Shown here: positions 1 through 12,512 of the stretch, one piece after another
Layout of the letters: every line of letters begins with the position of its first letter
Numbering within the stretch: position 1 is the first letter of the stretch
From: Rhodotorula mucilaginosa
Lineage: Eukaryota > Basidiomycota > Microbotryomycetes > Sporidiobolales > Sporidiobolaceae
Direction of reading: 5' to 3'
Length of the DNA: 64,000 nucleotides
NCBI GenBank assembly: GCA_034406715.1
Contig: CP137869.1
Coordinates: 496,001-560,000, forward strand
Notes under the pieces: generated by a model
Databases searched by the model: none
Told to the model about the DNA's origin: nothing
Seen by the model: the letters and a program-made list of their open reading frames with translations, nothing else
Program-made: the position numbers and the translations under genes

Positions 1-1
1 G

Positions 2-904
2 CACCGAGCCGAACAGGCCTGGCTCGAGACGATCCGACCGCCGCACGAATCCAGAACCAAAGGCAAGGGCAAGATCAAAGAGAAGGAGCCTGCGCCGGCG
101 CAGCAGGAACCTGCCGGAGATGCGCAAGCAGCAGAGGTCGATACTACGGCCGAAGTCGACAAAGCCGCTCCGGATCCGCCGGCGCAAACGTTCGAGCTTT
201 TGCTCGCCTTCTTCTCCCGATCTCAGCACGCACCACCGCCGCCACCCGAGTCTGAAGATGACACCGACTCCGAGTCGGAATCTGAGTCTGGATCGGAAGA
301 CTCGAGCGCGTCTTCCTCTTCCGGCGAGGAGGACACGGCAGAGCTGGACCTCGCAGCCGCCATGAACGTCGCACCTGCACCTGTCGAGACGCCGGCGCCC
401 GTCGTACCCATCATCCAAGCGACGGCCCGAAGGCTGTACCGCATCCCCGTCTCGACTACGACGACTCTGCGCGAAGCATTAGCCGGCGCAACTCTGCTCG
501 AAACTCCGCACCTCGAGCTCTGGCCGCGCGAGAGTCTCGCGCAACAAGTCGCGCAGGGCAAGATTGAAGTGCTCGAGAAGCCGACGGTCGAGCAAGCCGA
601 GGCGAGGAGGGCCGCCGACGAGGCGTTCAGAGCGAGTCTGCGCGGACGGGGGCGCGGACGGGGACGAGGGCGCGGTGGGTTCGGCGGTGGACCCGGACGG
701 GGTGATCATGCACGAGCATATGGAGGAGGAGGAGGAGGCTACGAAGCCCGGGATGGGGGCGGTGACGGTGGCGGCGGCGACGCCGGAGGGAGGACAGAAG
801 GCTCTTTCGGTGGCGAGCGGCAGCAGGACAGCGGCTGGGGCAAGCGCGGTCCTCCAGCCTCAGAAGGAGTCGGAGCGGACAAGCGAATGCGCACTGAGGA
901 GTAG
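2..904 (+). CDS. BCD1/ZNHIT6-like box C/D snoRNP factor, 3' part
   Basis: This frame is open from the left edge to a TAG at 902-904, so the gene starts outside the window and only about 300 C-terminal residues are seen. An acidic Ser/Asp/Glu stretch (codons around 240-350) is followed by a folded-looking segment near 440-600 containing LREALAGATLLETPHLELW and then KIEVLEKP. From memory this resembles the C-terminal part of yeast Bcd1 (GELLKNTTVIEFPTIFV, then YEVL) and human ZNHIT6, which help assemble box C/D snoRNPs in the nucleolus. The end is a basic RGRGRGRGRGG and Gly-rich tail typical of nucleolar RNA-binding proteins. The diagnostic HIT zinc finger would lie upstream and cannot be checked, so the family call is tentative. 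Confidence 0.5.
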   Translation, partial: HRAEQAWLETIRPPHESRTKGKGKIKEKEPAPAQQEPAGDAQAAEVDTTAEVDKAAPDPPAQTFELLLAFFSRSQHAPPPPPESEDDTDSESESESGSEDSSASSSSGEEDTAELDLAAAMNVAPAPVETPAPVVPIIQATARRLYRIPVSTTTTLREALAGATLLETPHLELWPRESLAQQVAQGKIEVLEKPTVEQAEARRAADEAFRASLRGRGRGRGRGRGGFGGGPGRGDHARAYGGGGGGYEARDGGGDGGGGDAGGRTEGSFGGERQQDSGWGKRGPPASEGVGADKRMRTEE

Positions 905-1313
905 GCCCTATAGGGTATCGCAAGTGTTGCCAGCCCCTCTTTTCACGGTCCGTGATTTGCACGCGCAAAGTCTGCGCCAGCTTGCATCTTTTCCTGACCA
1001 CCGCTGCTTCGCCCGCGGTTGGAATCATGCGCAGTGCTCCAGATGGAGCGGCTCCAGTATTGTATGCCGGCGACCTATCTTGCCAATCGTGCCGGCGGGA
1101 CGAGCTGGAGCTCCATGCGCGCCCCGCGTCGTCGGCGGCGTCGGACCGCTCTCCGCCGCGACGATCCGCCCGAGCCGACAGCTGAGGGCTCATCTTTGCT
1201 TGTGCGCCGCTCTTACATACGCTGGGCAGCTGGCGAGACTCTCTCTCTCTGCTCCTGATCACACACTCCGGACCTCCGTCCTCCCGCTGCAGCTCACTGC
1301 TTCCTCGCTACAC
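905..1313. other. Intergenic region upstream of the fuconate dehydratase
   Basis: No coding frame here has convincing codon use or splice structure. It probably holds the 3' end of the first gene and the promoter/5' leader of the next. A short CT run lies near 1240-1250, as in several other leaders of this window. Confidence 0.4.
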
Positions 1314-4226
1314 ATGCCTCACGCCATGACTGCCGAATCCATCGTGAGCAGCGCCATTCCCTTCACTCGGATTCGCTCATCCCGGCCTGCTGCGACTGTC
1401 TACGGCTCCGAGAAGCTCTTCAAACGTTTTTCTGATGGACGCGCAGGGCGGACGCTATACGGCCAGCAACCTGCGCTGGTCAGAGCCGAGCAAAATTGTG
1501 CTCCGTCACCGTGGGGGGGGGACTTTACATTCTCCGAGGTCGACAGCATCAATGCGGTTCATGCGGCTATACGCCCAACAACAGGAGATCTCGCCGGAGC
1601 ATGCTCATAGATCGGGGGAGAATGGATCGACTGACCTTTTCGGACGACCCGTTCTTCACAGATCGAGAGCTTCCTCGTCGAGGATCTCCGGTTTCCGACT
1701 TCTCTGACAGGCGACGGTACCGATGCCATGCAAAAGTCGTGTGACTGTGAGTGTCACGGCTCGGAGTCCGGCAGACCTCTTCCTTCCCGCTCAGATGACC
1801 TCGCTGACTTCTCACCGATTTTATCTGTGTACAGACTCGGCTGCATACGTCACCCTCAAGACTAACCTCGGTGAAGTCGGGTACGCCATTCTTTCGGAAC
1901 TGTCTCAGGCGAGAGCTCGAAGCGGCGACCGCATAACACCGATGCGACGCCGCCGGCGCGATAGTCTTGCATCCGTCCGCGGAGAGCTGATCATCTCCCC
2001 TCGCGCATTGACAGCTTCGGCTTGACTTTCACTATCGGTCGTGGCAACGACAGTGAGCACTAATACTCGCAACTTCACGAAGAGACGAACCGAGCCTGAC
2101 CTCTTCACCTCCCGCAGTCGTCTGCGCCGCCGTCTCCGCTGTCGCCTCCCGCCTCGTCGGCTGGAATGCCGCCGACCTCTTCTCGGCCGCCGGTATGGGA
2201 AAGATGTGGAATTTCTTGCTCGGTGACCCGCAGCTTCGATGGATCGTGCGTCATTTTGTCCTCCCCGACCCACCCTGTTGGCGATCTGAAAACAGTTGCT
2301 AATGCCTCCCGTCCCTCCTTATAGGGCCCCGAGAAGGGTGTTATCCGTAAGTAGGCGCGGGTATTCTTCAAGCTTGCGGCCGTGCTCATACGTCCATTTG
2401 CATGATGCAGACATCGCCACTGCGGCCGTCGTCAACGCTGCCTGGGACATGTGAGTTTCGGATTCTCTACCCTTCCCCGGGCTCAAAAACGACGAGACTA
2501 ATCACCTGAGGTTTTGTCTAGGTGGGCTCGGCACGAGCAGAAGCCGCTGTGGCAACTTGTTGCGGAATTCACTCCCGAGGAGTTCGTTTCCGCGACCACT
2601 TTCCGCTGTGAGTGCCGTCTCCCGGCTTGATTTGCTATCGTGCTATCTGCTGAGACCTTCATTTCTCGACAGACATCACGGACATGATCACGCCGGCCGA
2701 GGCGCTCCAGTTGCTCAAGGAGAAGGAGGCAGGAAAGGCTGAGCGCCTCGCCAAGCTCAAGTCTGAGGGTTACCCGGCTTACACGACCTCGGTCGGTTGG
2801 TGAGGCATCCCTTGATCCTGTATATGCATACGAGGAAACGGCAGGTTCTAACGGACAACTCTCGGCGCAGGTTTGGCTATCCGGATGAGAAGGTTGCCCG
2901 CCTCACTCGGGAGGCTATCGCGCAGGGCTTCAACCACTTCAAGGTGCGCTACTCCCGTGTTTGGTGCACATACGAGTACGATCTTTGACAAAGGATCTTC
3001 CGCCTCCAGATGAAGGTCGGCGCAGATGTCGCCATGGACCAGCGACGACTTGCCCTCATCCGCTCCATCATCGACGACCCGAAAGAGTGCGCCGGCCGCC
3101 CGACGCCGTCGCCTGAGAGCCTTGTCGGCAAGCAGGCAGGACCAACCGGTTCGGTACTCATGATCGACTCGAACCAGGTCTGGGAGTACGTCGCAAGCCG
3201 AAACATTCGCCCTGCGCGGCAGAGCGGTCATACTGACTCGTGCTTGTTTTCAAAATTTGCCCAGTGTGCAAGAGGCGGTCGACTATGTCAAGCAGCTCGA
3301 GGACGCTCGCCCGTGGTTCATTGAGGAGCCTACTGCTCCGGTAAGTTTGGCTCCGGTGGAGACGAGACGGCTCGTCGAGTTTTGACCGCTTACTTGCTCT
3401 TGCACGCGCTAGGATGACATCCTCGGACACGCTTCGATCAGGAAGCAACTCAAGCCTCACGGTATCGGTGTCGGTACGCTCAAGTCATGCGGTCTTTCCC
3501 GTGCTTAGGCGGACGCTGATACTACCCAAACTCCCACCCGCAGCTACCGGCGAGCACGCCCACAACCGGATGTGCTTCAAGCAGCTCCTCGCAGCCGAGG
3601 CGATCGACGTCTGCCAGATCGACTCGTGCCGTCTCGCGGGCATCAACGAGATCCTCGCCGTGTTGCTCATGGCTGCCAAGAAGGGCGTGCCCGTTTGCCC
3701 GCACGCTGGCGGCGTCGGCTTGACCAACTATGTCATCCACTGTGCATACTCTTAGCCTGTCGGGACGAGTCGGTTGCTATGAGGCTGACACTCCTGCGGT
3801 TGCAGTGTCGATCATCGACTACCTCTGCGTTTCCGGCACCAAAGAGCGGAATGTCCTCGAGTGCGTTCCTTTTCAGTCGCTCACGATTCTCTCGACACAC
3901 GTCTTCTGACTGTTCTCAACCCACCAACCGACAGATATGTCGACCACCTGCATGAGCACTTTACCAACCCGCCGACGATCAACTCGCACGGGTACTACAA
4001 CGTGAGTATTGCCGCCGACTTTCGATTCTCTTTTCGCGGTCAATTCCGCTGTGCTAACCTTTCGCGCTCGCACACACAGGTCCCGACCGATCCGACAGAG
4101 GGTTACTCGATCGGGATGCACGAGGCGTCCAAGGCGGCGTACGTCTACCCGCACGGCTCGTACTGGGTCAACGACTACCCGCGGGAACGGGCCGCCGCGA
4201 TCAAGGCCGGCATCTACGCCGTCTAA
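1314..4226 (+). CDS. L-fuconate dehydratase (enolase superfamily)
   Basis: Predicted to dehydrate L-fuconate to 2-keto-3-deoxy-L-fuconate in non-phosphorylating L-fucose catabolism; the human relative is ENOSF1. Joining about ten exons gives the family pattern: [16 protein letters not shown], then [41 protein letters not shown], the HFKMKVGAD lysine motif, LMIDSNQVW and [10 protein letters not shown] metal ligands, [36 protein letters not shown] and a YVDHLHEHF tail, ending in TAA. The first exon is the weak point: ATG at 1314 or 1326 followed by a GTGAGC donor would need a 318-nt first intron to the exon at 1662, longer than usual here. The family call is firm; the start is not. No other fucose-pathway gene is nearby. 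Confidence 0.88.
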
Positions 4227-4430
4227 ACTCTCGGACCGATCGGATCAAGAAGTATCTCCGCTGTCTATGTATGCTGTCTCTCTATTGAAGAGTTCTTGTT
4301 GTGAGGAACTCGTGTAGGTCATCGTGTAGAATTGTATGCTCGAAATGTCATTTCTGAAGACGTTTCCCCGAGAAGAAGTACAACAAGCACTGGACAGAAC
4401 ATGTACAAGAAAAAAAGGGTCGAATCGGGA

Positions 4431-5364
4431 TCACTTGTGGCCGTAGCCGCTCGCGCCGATATCTGATCCGGCCTGATAGCCGATGCCAGCGATTTTGGCG
4501 TGATCTGCAGGGTTGGCCTGCGCCTCGTAGACGGTGATGATCGGGTCGCGCTGCCAGAGGTCCGTCCAGAATCAGTATCAACGCAACAGAGGGAAGATGG
4601 AGGATAGAAGAGCGCACCGTAAAGTTGGAGAACTCGCCCTTGAAGCCGACGTAGGAGATCCGGGTCGTGTCTTCGCCGTGATTCGACGGGAAGAACAGAG
4701 TGAGCGACTGCACCGAGGGGAACTTTGCTGGTCTGCACAGGAACGAAACTGTGCAAAGGTCAGGGGGCTAGCGTATGCAAGCGGTATCTGACGACAGAAG
4801 ATTCTCCAACGCACCGCACTGCAAATTCGACGACGTCGCGGCTGACAGGGACCTCGAAGGTCTGCGTCGGGTCGACCGACGTCGCCTCGTCAAAGTCGAG
4901 TAGCTGATTCGCATACTGCGGGAGAAAGAAGAATTAGTGCTGGCTCCACGGAGTTGGTGCACTCAAGCTGGTCATCTCGGACGCACCACCTGCATCTTGT
5001 CGGGGGTGAAGCCTGCCGGACCTGCCCGAATCACGATCGATCGCACTGCGAGGCCATGCTGGATGTCAGGCGAGATCTGTACCGGGAAAAGGTTGCCCAA
5101 GCGGGACTGCTCACGTTTGATGTTGCCGGTGAAGGGGATGTGGAGAATGAGCTGCTCGTCCGCGTCCGACTCGACCCATTCGTCGTCCTGGTTCCTTTCG
5201 TCCCACGGTCGGATGACGACCTTTCCGTCCCTGCCCTCTTGGGCGTTGAGCGCTACGACGTTGTCGCGGTCGATGTGCTGGTAGAGGTGCGCGAGTTCGC
5301 CTTCGAGGATGACGTGAGCGTCCTCGTCGCCGCACTGGCAGCCTGCAGGATGAGCTGGTGCCAT
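4431..5364 (-). CDS. PITH domain-containing protein
   Basis: A roughly 220-residue protein that is essentially one PITH domain, the module at the C terminus of human TXNL1 that contacts the 26S proteasome. ATG is at 5362-5364 and the stop at 4431-4433. The N-terminal exon has CQCGDEDAHVILEGELAHLY, LILHIPFTGNIK and RSIVIRAGPAGFTPDKMQVV. Later exons give QYANQLLDFDEATS, VDPTQTFEVPVSRDVVEF, SSVQSLTLFFPSN and TRISYVGFKGEF, with the conserved YEAQANPADHAK end. There is no thioredoxin domain, so this is the stand-alone form (PITHD1-like). It is transcribed divergently from the methyltransferase at 5724 across about 360 bp. Confidence 0.88.
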
Positions 5365-5723
5365 TCTGTGCTTTAGTCTCACTGCTCTCGCGTGGCACTT
5401 GAGCTCCTCCGGAGTGTAGAAAAGGAAGGAGAGCGCGACAGAATTGGAAGACTGATGAAGTCGACGAGGCGGTGCAGCTCGCTCTCTGCTCAGTCTAGAG
5501 TATAGTCGAGCCAGTACAGACTAGCTAGTGAAAGCTAAACGCCCTGCCAGATAAGCCGAACCGTCTACAGCTTTTTCGGCTCCGCTCGCTGTTCCCTCTC
5601 GCTCCATCTTGATCGACATTTCGACGAACGAGTCGTCCGTGCAGCTCGCCGGCTCGTAGCGAGGCTCGGAAACGTCCGGCCCTTGCTAGATACATTCGAC
5701 TATCGGAATCCAAGCTTGCAACA
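5365..5723. promoter_or_regulatory. Shared divergent promoter, PITH gene / methyltransferase gene
   Basis: The only space between two genes pointing away from each other, so both promoters must lie here. CT-rich stretches occur at about 5470-5490 and 5580-5610. No TATA box or known operator is evident. Confidence 0.5.
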
Positions 5724-6924
5724 ATGAAGCCGGCACAGGCGGGAACGGTGACGGGCAACTTGTCGCACTCGATGCGCGACAACTACAACTCGCATGGCGT
5801 CGAAGAATACTACAAGATCGTCCAGGAATCTTGCAAGTTCACAGTCCCAGTTACATTCGGAGAGATAGACAAGGCGCTGAGCAATGTAACAATGTAACAC
5901 GCGCGCAGATCGGAATCCTCATTACCCGGGGCTGAAACGAGTCCTCGCCGCGCTCATGGACCGCTTCGTCCAACACGAACAGCCCACCGAGATCAAGATC
6001 CTCGACCTCGCAGCCGGTTCCGGAGAAGCAACCGAGGTCAGCTCACCTGCTGGCGTGCGTCTGTCGTGGGGTCGTATCCAGCTGACAGCTTTTTGCGAAT
6101 GAATGCAGGCATTACTCGCATGGAGGTCATCGCGGTGGCCCAAGACCGCTCCTCAATCTAGTCCCGCGCCAGATCCTCTTCCTGTCATCCCTCCTCGACA
6201 AACCATCGCTCCCGCATCGGGCGCCTCCTCCTCCTCCGCCACCACTGCGCCGCCCGCGACCTCTCGACCACCTTTCATCCCACCCGGACGGTCCTTCCCA
6301 TCTCGCGCAGTTGCGCGGCCACCACCTCGCAACGGAGCAGTCACTTCCTCAACAACTCCCGCGCCGACCCTGAGCATCACCGCCGCCGATCCGTTCACCT
6401 CGCCCGCCTACCGCGCCCGGACCGGTTTGCCCTGCCTCGAACTCTCGTTCGCAGACGTCGTAGCGGGGTTGCTCCCTCCGCCGGGATCGTCCGAACCTCC
6501 CGATGCCGAAGAAGGAGGGGACGTCGAGCCGTACGACTTGGTGATCGTCTCGTTTGCGTTGCACCTCGTCGAATCTTCGTCAGAGTTGTGGGCGCTGTTG
6601 AGAGAACTGAGCAGACGGGCAAAGTGGCTCTGCGTCACGGCACCACACAAGAAACCAGACGTGAGTAGCCTGCACGATTCTTGAAATCTCCCCCCGACGT
6701 TATTCGCTAAGTCGTTGAACACTAATTCGGGAACCCGTCCCTCGCAGGTCAAAGACTCGTGGGGCTGGCGAAGGTGGGATCCGTCCGCTACGTGGAGGCC
6801 GGCCGAAGGTCGCGGCAATGTCGGCGGCACAGAAGGAGACGGCTTCGAGATCGTTCTCGACCGAGTGCGGTTACGTCTCTGGCGCAGCGAAACCTTGTGG
6901 GACGCTACTTCATTCAAAGGGTGA
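5724..6924 (+). CDS. SAM-dependent methyltransferase-like protein
   Basis: ATG at 5724, TGA at 6922-6924. The N terminus MRDNYNSHGVEEYYKIVQES joins to YRNPHYPGLKRVL and then a class I methyltransferase motif I, ILDLAAGSGEATE, followed by a disordered Pro/Ser/Thr insert and a later core with ELSFADVV, YDLVIVSFALHLV and WLCVTAPHKKP. The YYK...YRNPH block matches a fungal family of small predicted methyltransferases; the substrate is unknown. The first intron (5833-5908) uses a GC donor (TT|GCAAGT): joining there restores the YRNPH block, and no nearby GT donor does. A further intron near 6037-6109 and one near 6661-6747 are needed. Confidence 0.75.
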
Positions 6925-7222
6925 ACGCGCTCCTTTTCCCGATCCTCTCCTATGGTGTCGTCGCGCGCGCATATAGATTTTTGAGAAGACGCGATACATG
7001 CGAGGAGATTTGCAGCCAGCTGCAGAGAAAGGCCCCCCTGCAATATCGAGTAGAGAATCTACTTTGAGAGGGGCGCGCGGTGCGTTTGGCGGCGAGACGC
7101 GAAAGGGTGAGAAAAAGGTCTGTGGATGTAGTGAGAGTGGATGACATGCTGGAGTATACAAATGCGACCAAAAAGTGCAAGCGGGGAGGGCGACGGAAAC
7201 GTAGTGCTGTCAAGCGCGCACG

Positions 7223-9493
<2,271 letters not shown>

Positions 9494-9785
9494 GGCTGCG
9501 CTCGACGGGTGTACAGTGCGAGAGATAGTCGCGTAGTCTCGAGAGTCGGAACGTCAAAGAGGAGCGGGAATTGCCGGGGGCAGCTCGGGGGCGGGACAGG
9601 CGGGGCGGTATAAGCAGGGTGTGAGAGTGCTGCAATCAAGGGTAGCCTGGCTCTCTGTCTCGGGAACAGCGCAAAGGCAGACTTTGAGATGGAAGAGACC
9701 CGAAAAATGGACCGAACGTGAAGCTCTTTCCACTCTGCCGTATTCCTGGTGAACCGGGTGAAAGCAAGTCCTAGATGCAGATTCT

Positions 9786-10692
9786 ATGCCGCAAGAGATG
9801 TCAGTCACTGCCCTCAGCACGCCTGACTCGTGCGGCGTGCTGATCGCGTCCCTCTCTCCTCATCGCAGAGTCGACGCGTTCAAGGTCGGACCGAAAGCGG
9901 TCGTCGTGGCAGACTGCGACCTGCGAGGAGACATCACCCTCGGTCCAGGTACGCTCCCGTCGAAGCGCGCACACCTTCGCAATTCCGGGAATCCGCTGAC
10001 TCCTTCGCCTCGACAGGCACGATCCTCCAACCGAGGTGTACGATCCTCGCCGTTTCCGGGCCCATCATCTTTGGCGAGAACAACATTGTCGAAGAGAATG
10101 TCATCATCGTCAACCGGCACAAGCAGCCCATGGTGATCGGCGACCACAACCTGTTCGAAGTCGGGTCTCGTGCGTGCATCCCTGCTTGGATCTTTAAAAA
10201 AGCTCGCCGGAATGAAGCCAGACTGACACCGTAGCGGAATGAACAGGTGTTGAGAGTCCCTCTGTCGGCTCGCACAACGTGTTTGGGATCCGCTCGCGCG
10301 TCCTGCCCTCGGTCTCGGTCGGCAGCCACTGCGTCGTCGGAGCGGGCTGCCTCGTCCAAGCCGATCCGTTCTCTGCGATGAGTGTCGCCGACACCTCGAG
10401 CACCTTGACTTCGGAATCGACCGGCGACGTCAACGTCGCTTCCGACTCGGGCGACGTACCGATCCGCTCTGCGCCGGAACCGGAATCCGCGGCCAGCCAG
10501 CCGCAGGTGACACCATCGACTGCTCCACCGCCAAGCGACAGCCTCGACGACTACACGCACGTCTTTGGCGCGGAGAATCGGCAAAGGAAAGCCACTAGCG
10601 AAGGGGACGGTCAGGCAAAAGCGCTCTTTGCGAAACACTGGGAATACCTCCGCGACACTCTTCCCCGATACCACAAGCTCAAGATGTTCTGA
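9786..10692 (+). CDS. Dynactin subunit 6 (p27) homologue
   Basis: A left-handed beta-helix (hexapeptide-repeat) protein of the dynactin pointed-end complex, which links dynein to cargo. Repeats run through AVVVADCDLRGDITLGPG, TILQPRCTILAVSGPIIFGE, NIVEENVIIVNRHKQPMVIG, LFEVGSRVESPSVGSHNVFG and SVGSHCVVGAGCL, ending in the family helix WEYLRDTLPRYHKLKMF and TGA at 10690-10692. A Ser/Thr-rich insert of about 50 residues (10380-10540) separates helix and tail. Two starts are possible: ATG 9786 with no first intron, or ATG 9798 with a 40-nt intron 9829-9868 that would give ...TPDSVDAFKVGPK. Both keep the domain. Confidence 0.85.
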
Positions 10693-10862
10693 ACCATTGC
10701 AGTGTAAACTTGTTGTCTCCCACAGTCAGCAGCATCCACGCATCGTCAATGTCTATTTCAGAGAGTATCACAAATCGACTACCATCGCGAGACATGATCG
10801 GATCGGGGGATAGTGTTTGCTCGACCCACCGCTGACGGACCGTATGAACGGGAACAAGCCTG

Positions 10863-11781
10863 CTATCGCAGGCGTCGGAAGGTATCGGAGGGCTTGGCAA
10901 GAACAGAAGGTGATCTCGAAGTGCGGCGTCCTGGCTCGTAGGCGTTGTGTGGTAAGCCTGGCTCGCCACCGCCGCCCGACGCAGAACCTTCAGGCTCCTC
11001 CTTCCGAAGTTGACGTTTTCTGTTGTTCCTCTTAGTCACTTCTTTGCGTCTCCCGAGGACCCACTTCAGAATCGTATTCGGCTTCGGCTGAAGTCAAAAG
11101 TCGCTGTCAGCTGACTCAGCTTGGGATTCGTCGACCTGCGCGCGCCACAGCTGCAGCACTCACAAGATCGAAAGTTTCACCCTTTTTGAAGTTGTCCGCC
11201 AGATAGCAAAAGTTACCCTTGCATCTGATCCTGCCCGTGGGTATTAGCTGGCGGATCCGTTTTTGAAACTCCTCCTCACTCCAATCCTCGCGCCATCTCA
11301 AGATTTGGCTCGTTCTTTTGGCCTTCGTCCTAGCGGGTCTTTGTGTTCTGCTCTTCTCGCAGATCTTGTCGTTCCAGTCCGCCGCGAAACAGGCAATGCC
11401 GTTGATCATTGTATCCAGGCTCTGAATTCTCCCTCCTTCATTCTGAGGTCATCATCGGGAATCTCGACTTCTCGGTTAAACGTGGTTTTGGCGGCCTCGC
11501 GGACGGGCGATCTCGGTTTCCTCCGCCGAAGGCATGGGCGCGGCACCGAGGTTGCCCATTTTAGCGCAGCGGTAGGGGACCCCGCCGGAGAGACTGTCGC
11601 CATTGAAGGGCAGAAGGGCGAGAGGAAAGAGAGAGAAGGGAGGCAGAATTCCTGGCAAGCTTTCGTTGGAGGTCGTGAGCAGGGGGTAAAAGGAATGAGC
11701 GCCGCGCACCGTTGGTGCTGGCCGATTGAGCAAATCGGCCTTGCGAGCCAGAATTTCTCTCCTCCTCGGCGGATTGATCAC
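10863..11781 (-). CDS. Orphan basic protein, 5' end unresolved
   Basis: I do not recognise this gene. Two exons are well supported: 11164-11442 (93 codons, after an acceptor TGACCTCAG) and 10863-11087 (75 codons to TAG), joined in phase 0 by a GTGAGT...CTGACAG...TTCAG intron at 11088-11163. They read through RWREDWSEEEFQKRIRQLIP, KGNFCYLADNFKKGETFDL and PKPNTILKWVLGRRKEVTK to a Ser/Gly/Pro tail. The product is Arg/Lys-rich. One or more 5' exons probably lie at 11460-11781, where Ala/Pro/Ser-rich frames are open, but no single join is convincing; ATG 11409 inside the known exon is an alternative start. It lies in a patch without recognisable genes next to the tRNA. Confidence 0.5.
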
Positions 11782-11949
11782 GGCCTGGGAAGTCAGCTAC
11801 TGCCGGCAAGTAGCTGAGCTGGTGGAAAGGCCAGCCCCAAGGGACAAGGTTGGGCCCATGAACCGTCGGAGGCGCGAGTTGCCAGATCCTGAGCGTACAC
11901 AACAGGTGTGAACCGATATAGCTGTAAAAGTTTCGCATGCCTTCAAGCT

Positions 11950-12034
11950 GTTCCCTTAGCTCAGGGGTAGAGCGGGCGACTCCAGTTTATTCGGATTCAT
12001 CGTCAGGCCGGGCGTTCAAATCGCTCAGGGGACT
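11950..12034 (+). tRNA. tRNA-Trp (CCA) with 13-nt intron
   Basis: All arms can be drawn: acceptor GTTCCCT with AGGGGAC (one T-G wobble), D arm GCTC/GAGC with loop AGGGGTA, anticodon stem GGCGA/TCGTC, T arm GGGCG-TTCAAAT-CGCTC and discriminator T. The loop reads CT-CCA-G, then 13 extra bases, then A, placing the anticodon CCA at 34-36 and the intron after position 37, the standard site for eukaryotic nuclear tRNA introns. CCA decodes Trp. The end given is the discriminator base; CCA is not encoded. Confidence 0.93.
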
Positions 12035-12383
12035 TCGCAGCAGCTTCTTTCGAGTCCTCGGAAGCAGTTCTCTTTTGCTGTGCGCACCTCGTTCCTTTTT
12101 CTCGCGTAGCCAGGGCTTCAGCCCCCGGTACTGAACAGGAATGCCGGTGCTATACTTTGCGAACGCGTTGGGCAAGTAGGCACGGCGCCGCAAGGTGGAT
12201 CGGGTTCGTTCGCGCTTCTGAACCTTCTCAAGCTTGAATCTCTTTCTTCGCTCCAGCTCAAACAGAGTTCCTGTTCGCGGCGTCAATCTCGCAGGAAGAG
12301 CAGAGTGCCTTACAAGAGCTTGGAAACCTCTAGAAGATTGCAGTGTGTAAGGCAAGAATAGAGTAAAACCAGAAGTGGCTGTA
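12035..12383. other. Region downstream of tRNA-Trp
   Basis: The minus strand has an open, very basic frame (about 12050-12355, with RRKRFKLEKVQKRERTRS). It overlaps the tRNA and shows no clear start or splice structure, so I do not call a gene. Confidence 0.3.
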
Positions 12384-12512
12384 TCAGCGTCCGATGCGGC
12401 TGTAAACGTACGCCCTCCGGCCTGGCCCCTCTTGTTCCTCGCGAGAGAGTCGTTGAGAGCATGCTTGCCCCTGCCCTAATGACCGCTCATCCATTGTATT
12501 GAACGAGGAGAC
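12384..12512 (-). pseudogene. Diverged second copy of the C-terminal exon of the 13.6 kb gene
   Basis: After an acceptor at 12513 (TTGGCTTTCAG) an exon of 43 codons runs to TGA at 12384-12386. Its SLGQGQA, SREEQEGPGRRAYVYSR matches SLGQRQA, SREEHEGSGRRAYIYGR in the last exon of the gene at 13575-14645, on the same strand and at the same place relative to acceptor and stop. Upstream (12571-13209) an open minus frame ends in LSRGLSTLSIRSQGSPSQG, loosely like the repeats of the other gene, but no full gene can be traced. It could be a decayed tandem duplicate or a fast-diverging paralogue with unrecognised exons. Confidence 0.45.

Noticed and set aside
564-1610. 348-codon plus-strand open frame
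   Set aside because: Runs antiphase through the RGG-tail gene and intergenic DNA; composition is that of a GC-rich shadow frame. Only its MTAES piece may be a real first exon.
12050-12355. Basic minus-strand frame with RRKRFKLEKVQKRERTRS
   Set aside because: Overlaps the tRNA on the other strand and has no start, acceptor or family match; its RRRAYLP piece resembles the duplicated tail only weakly.
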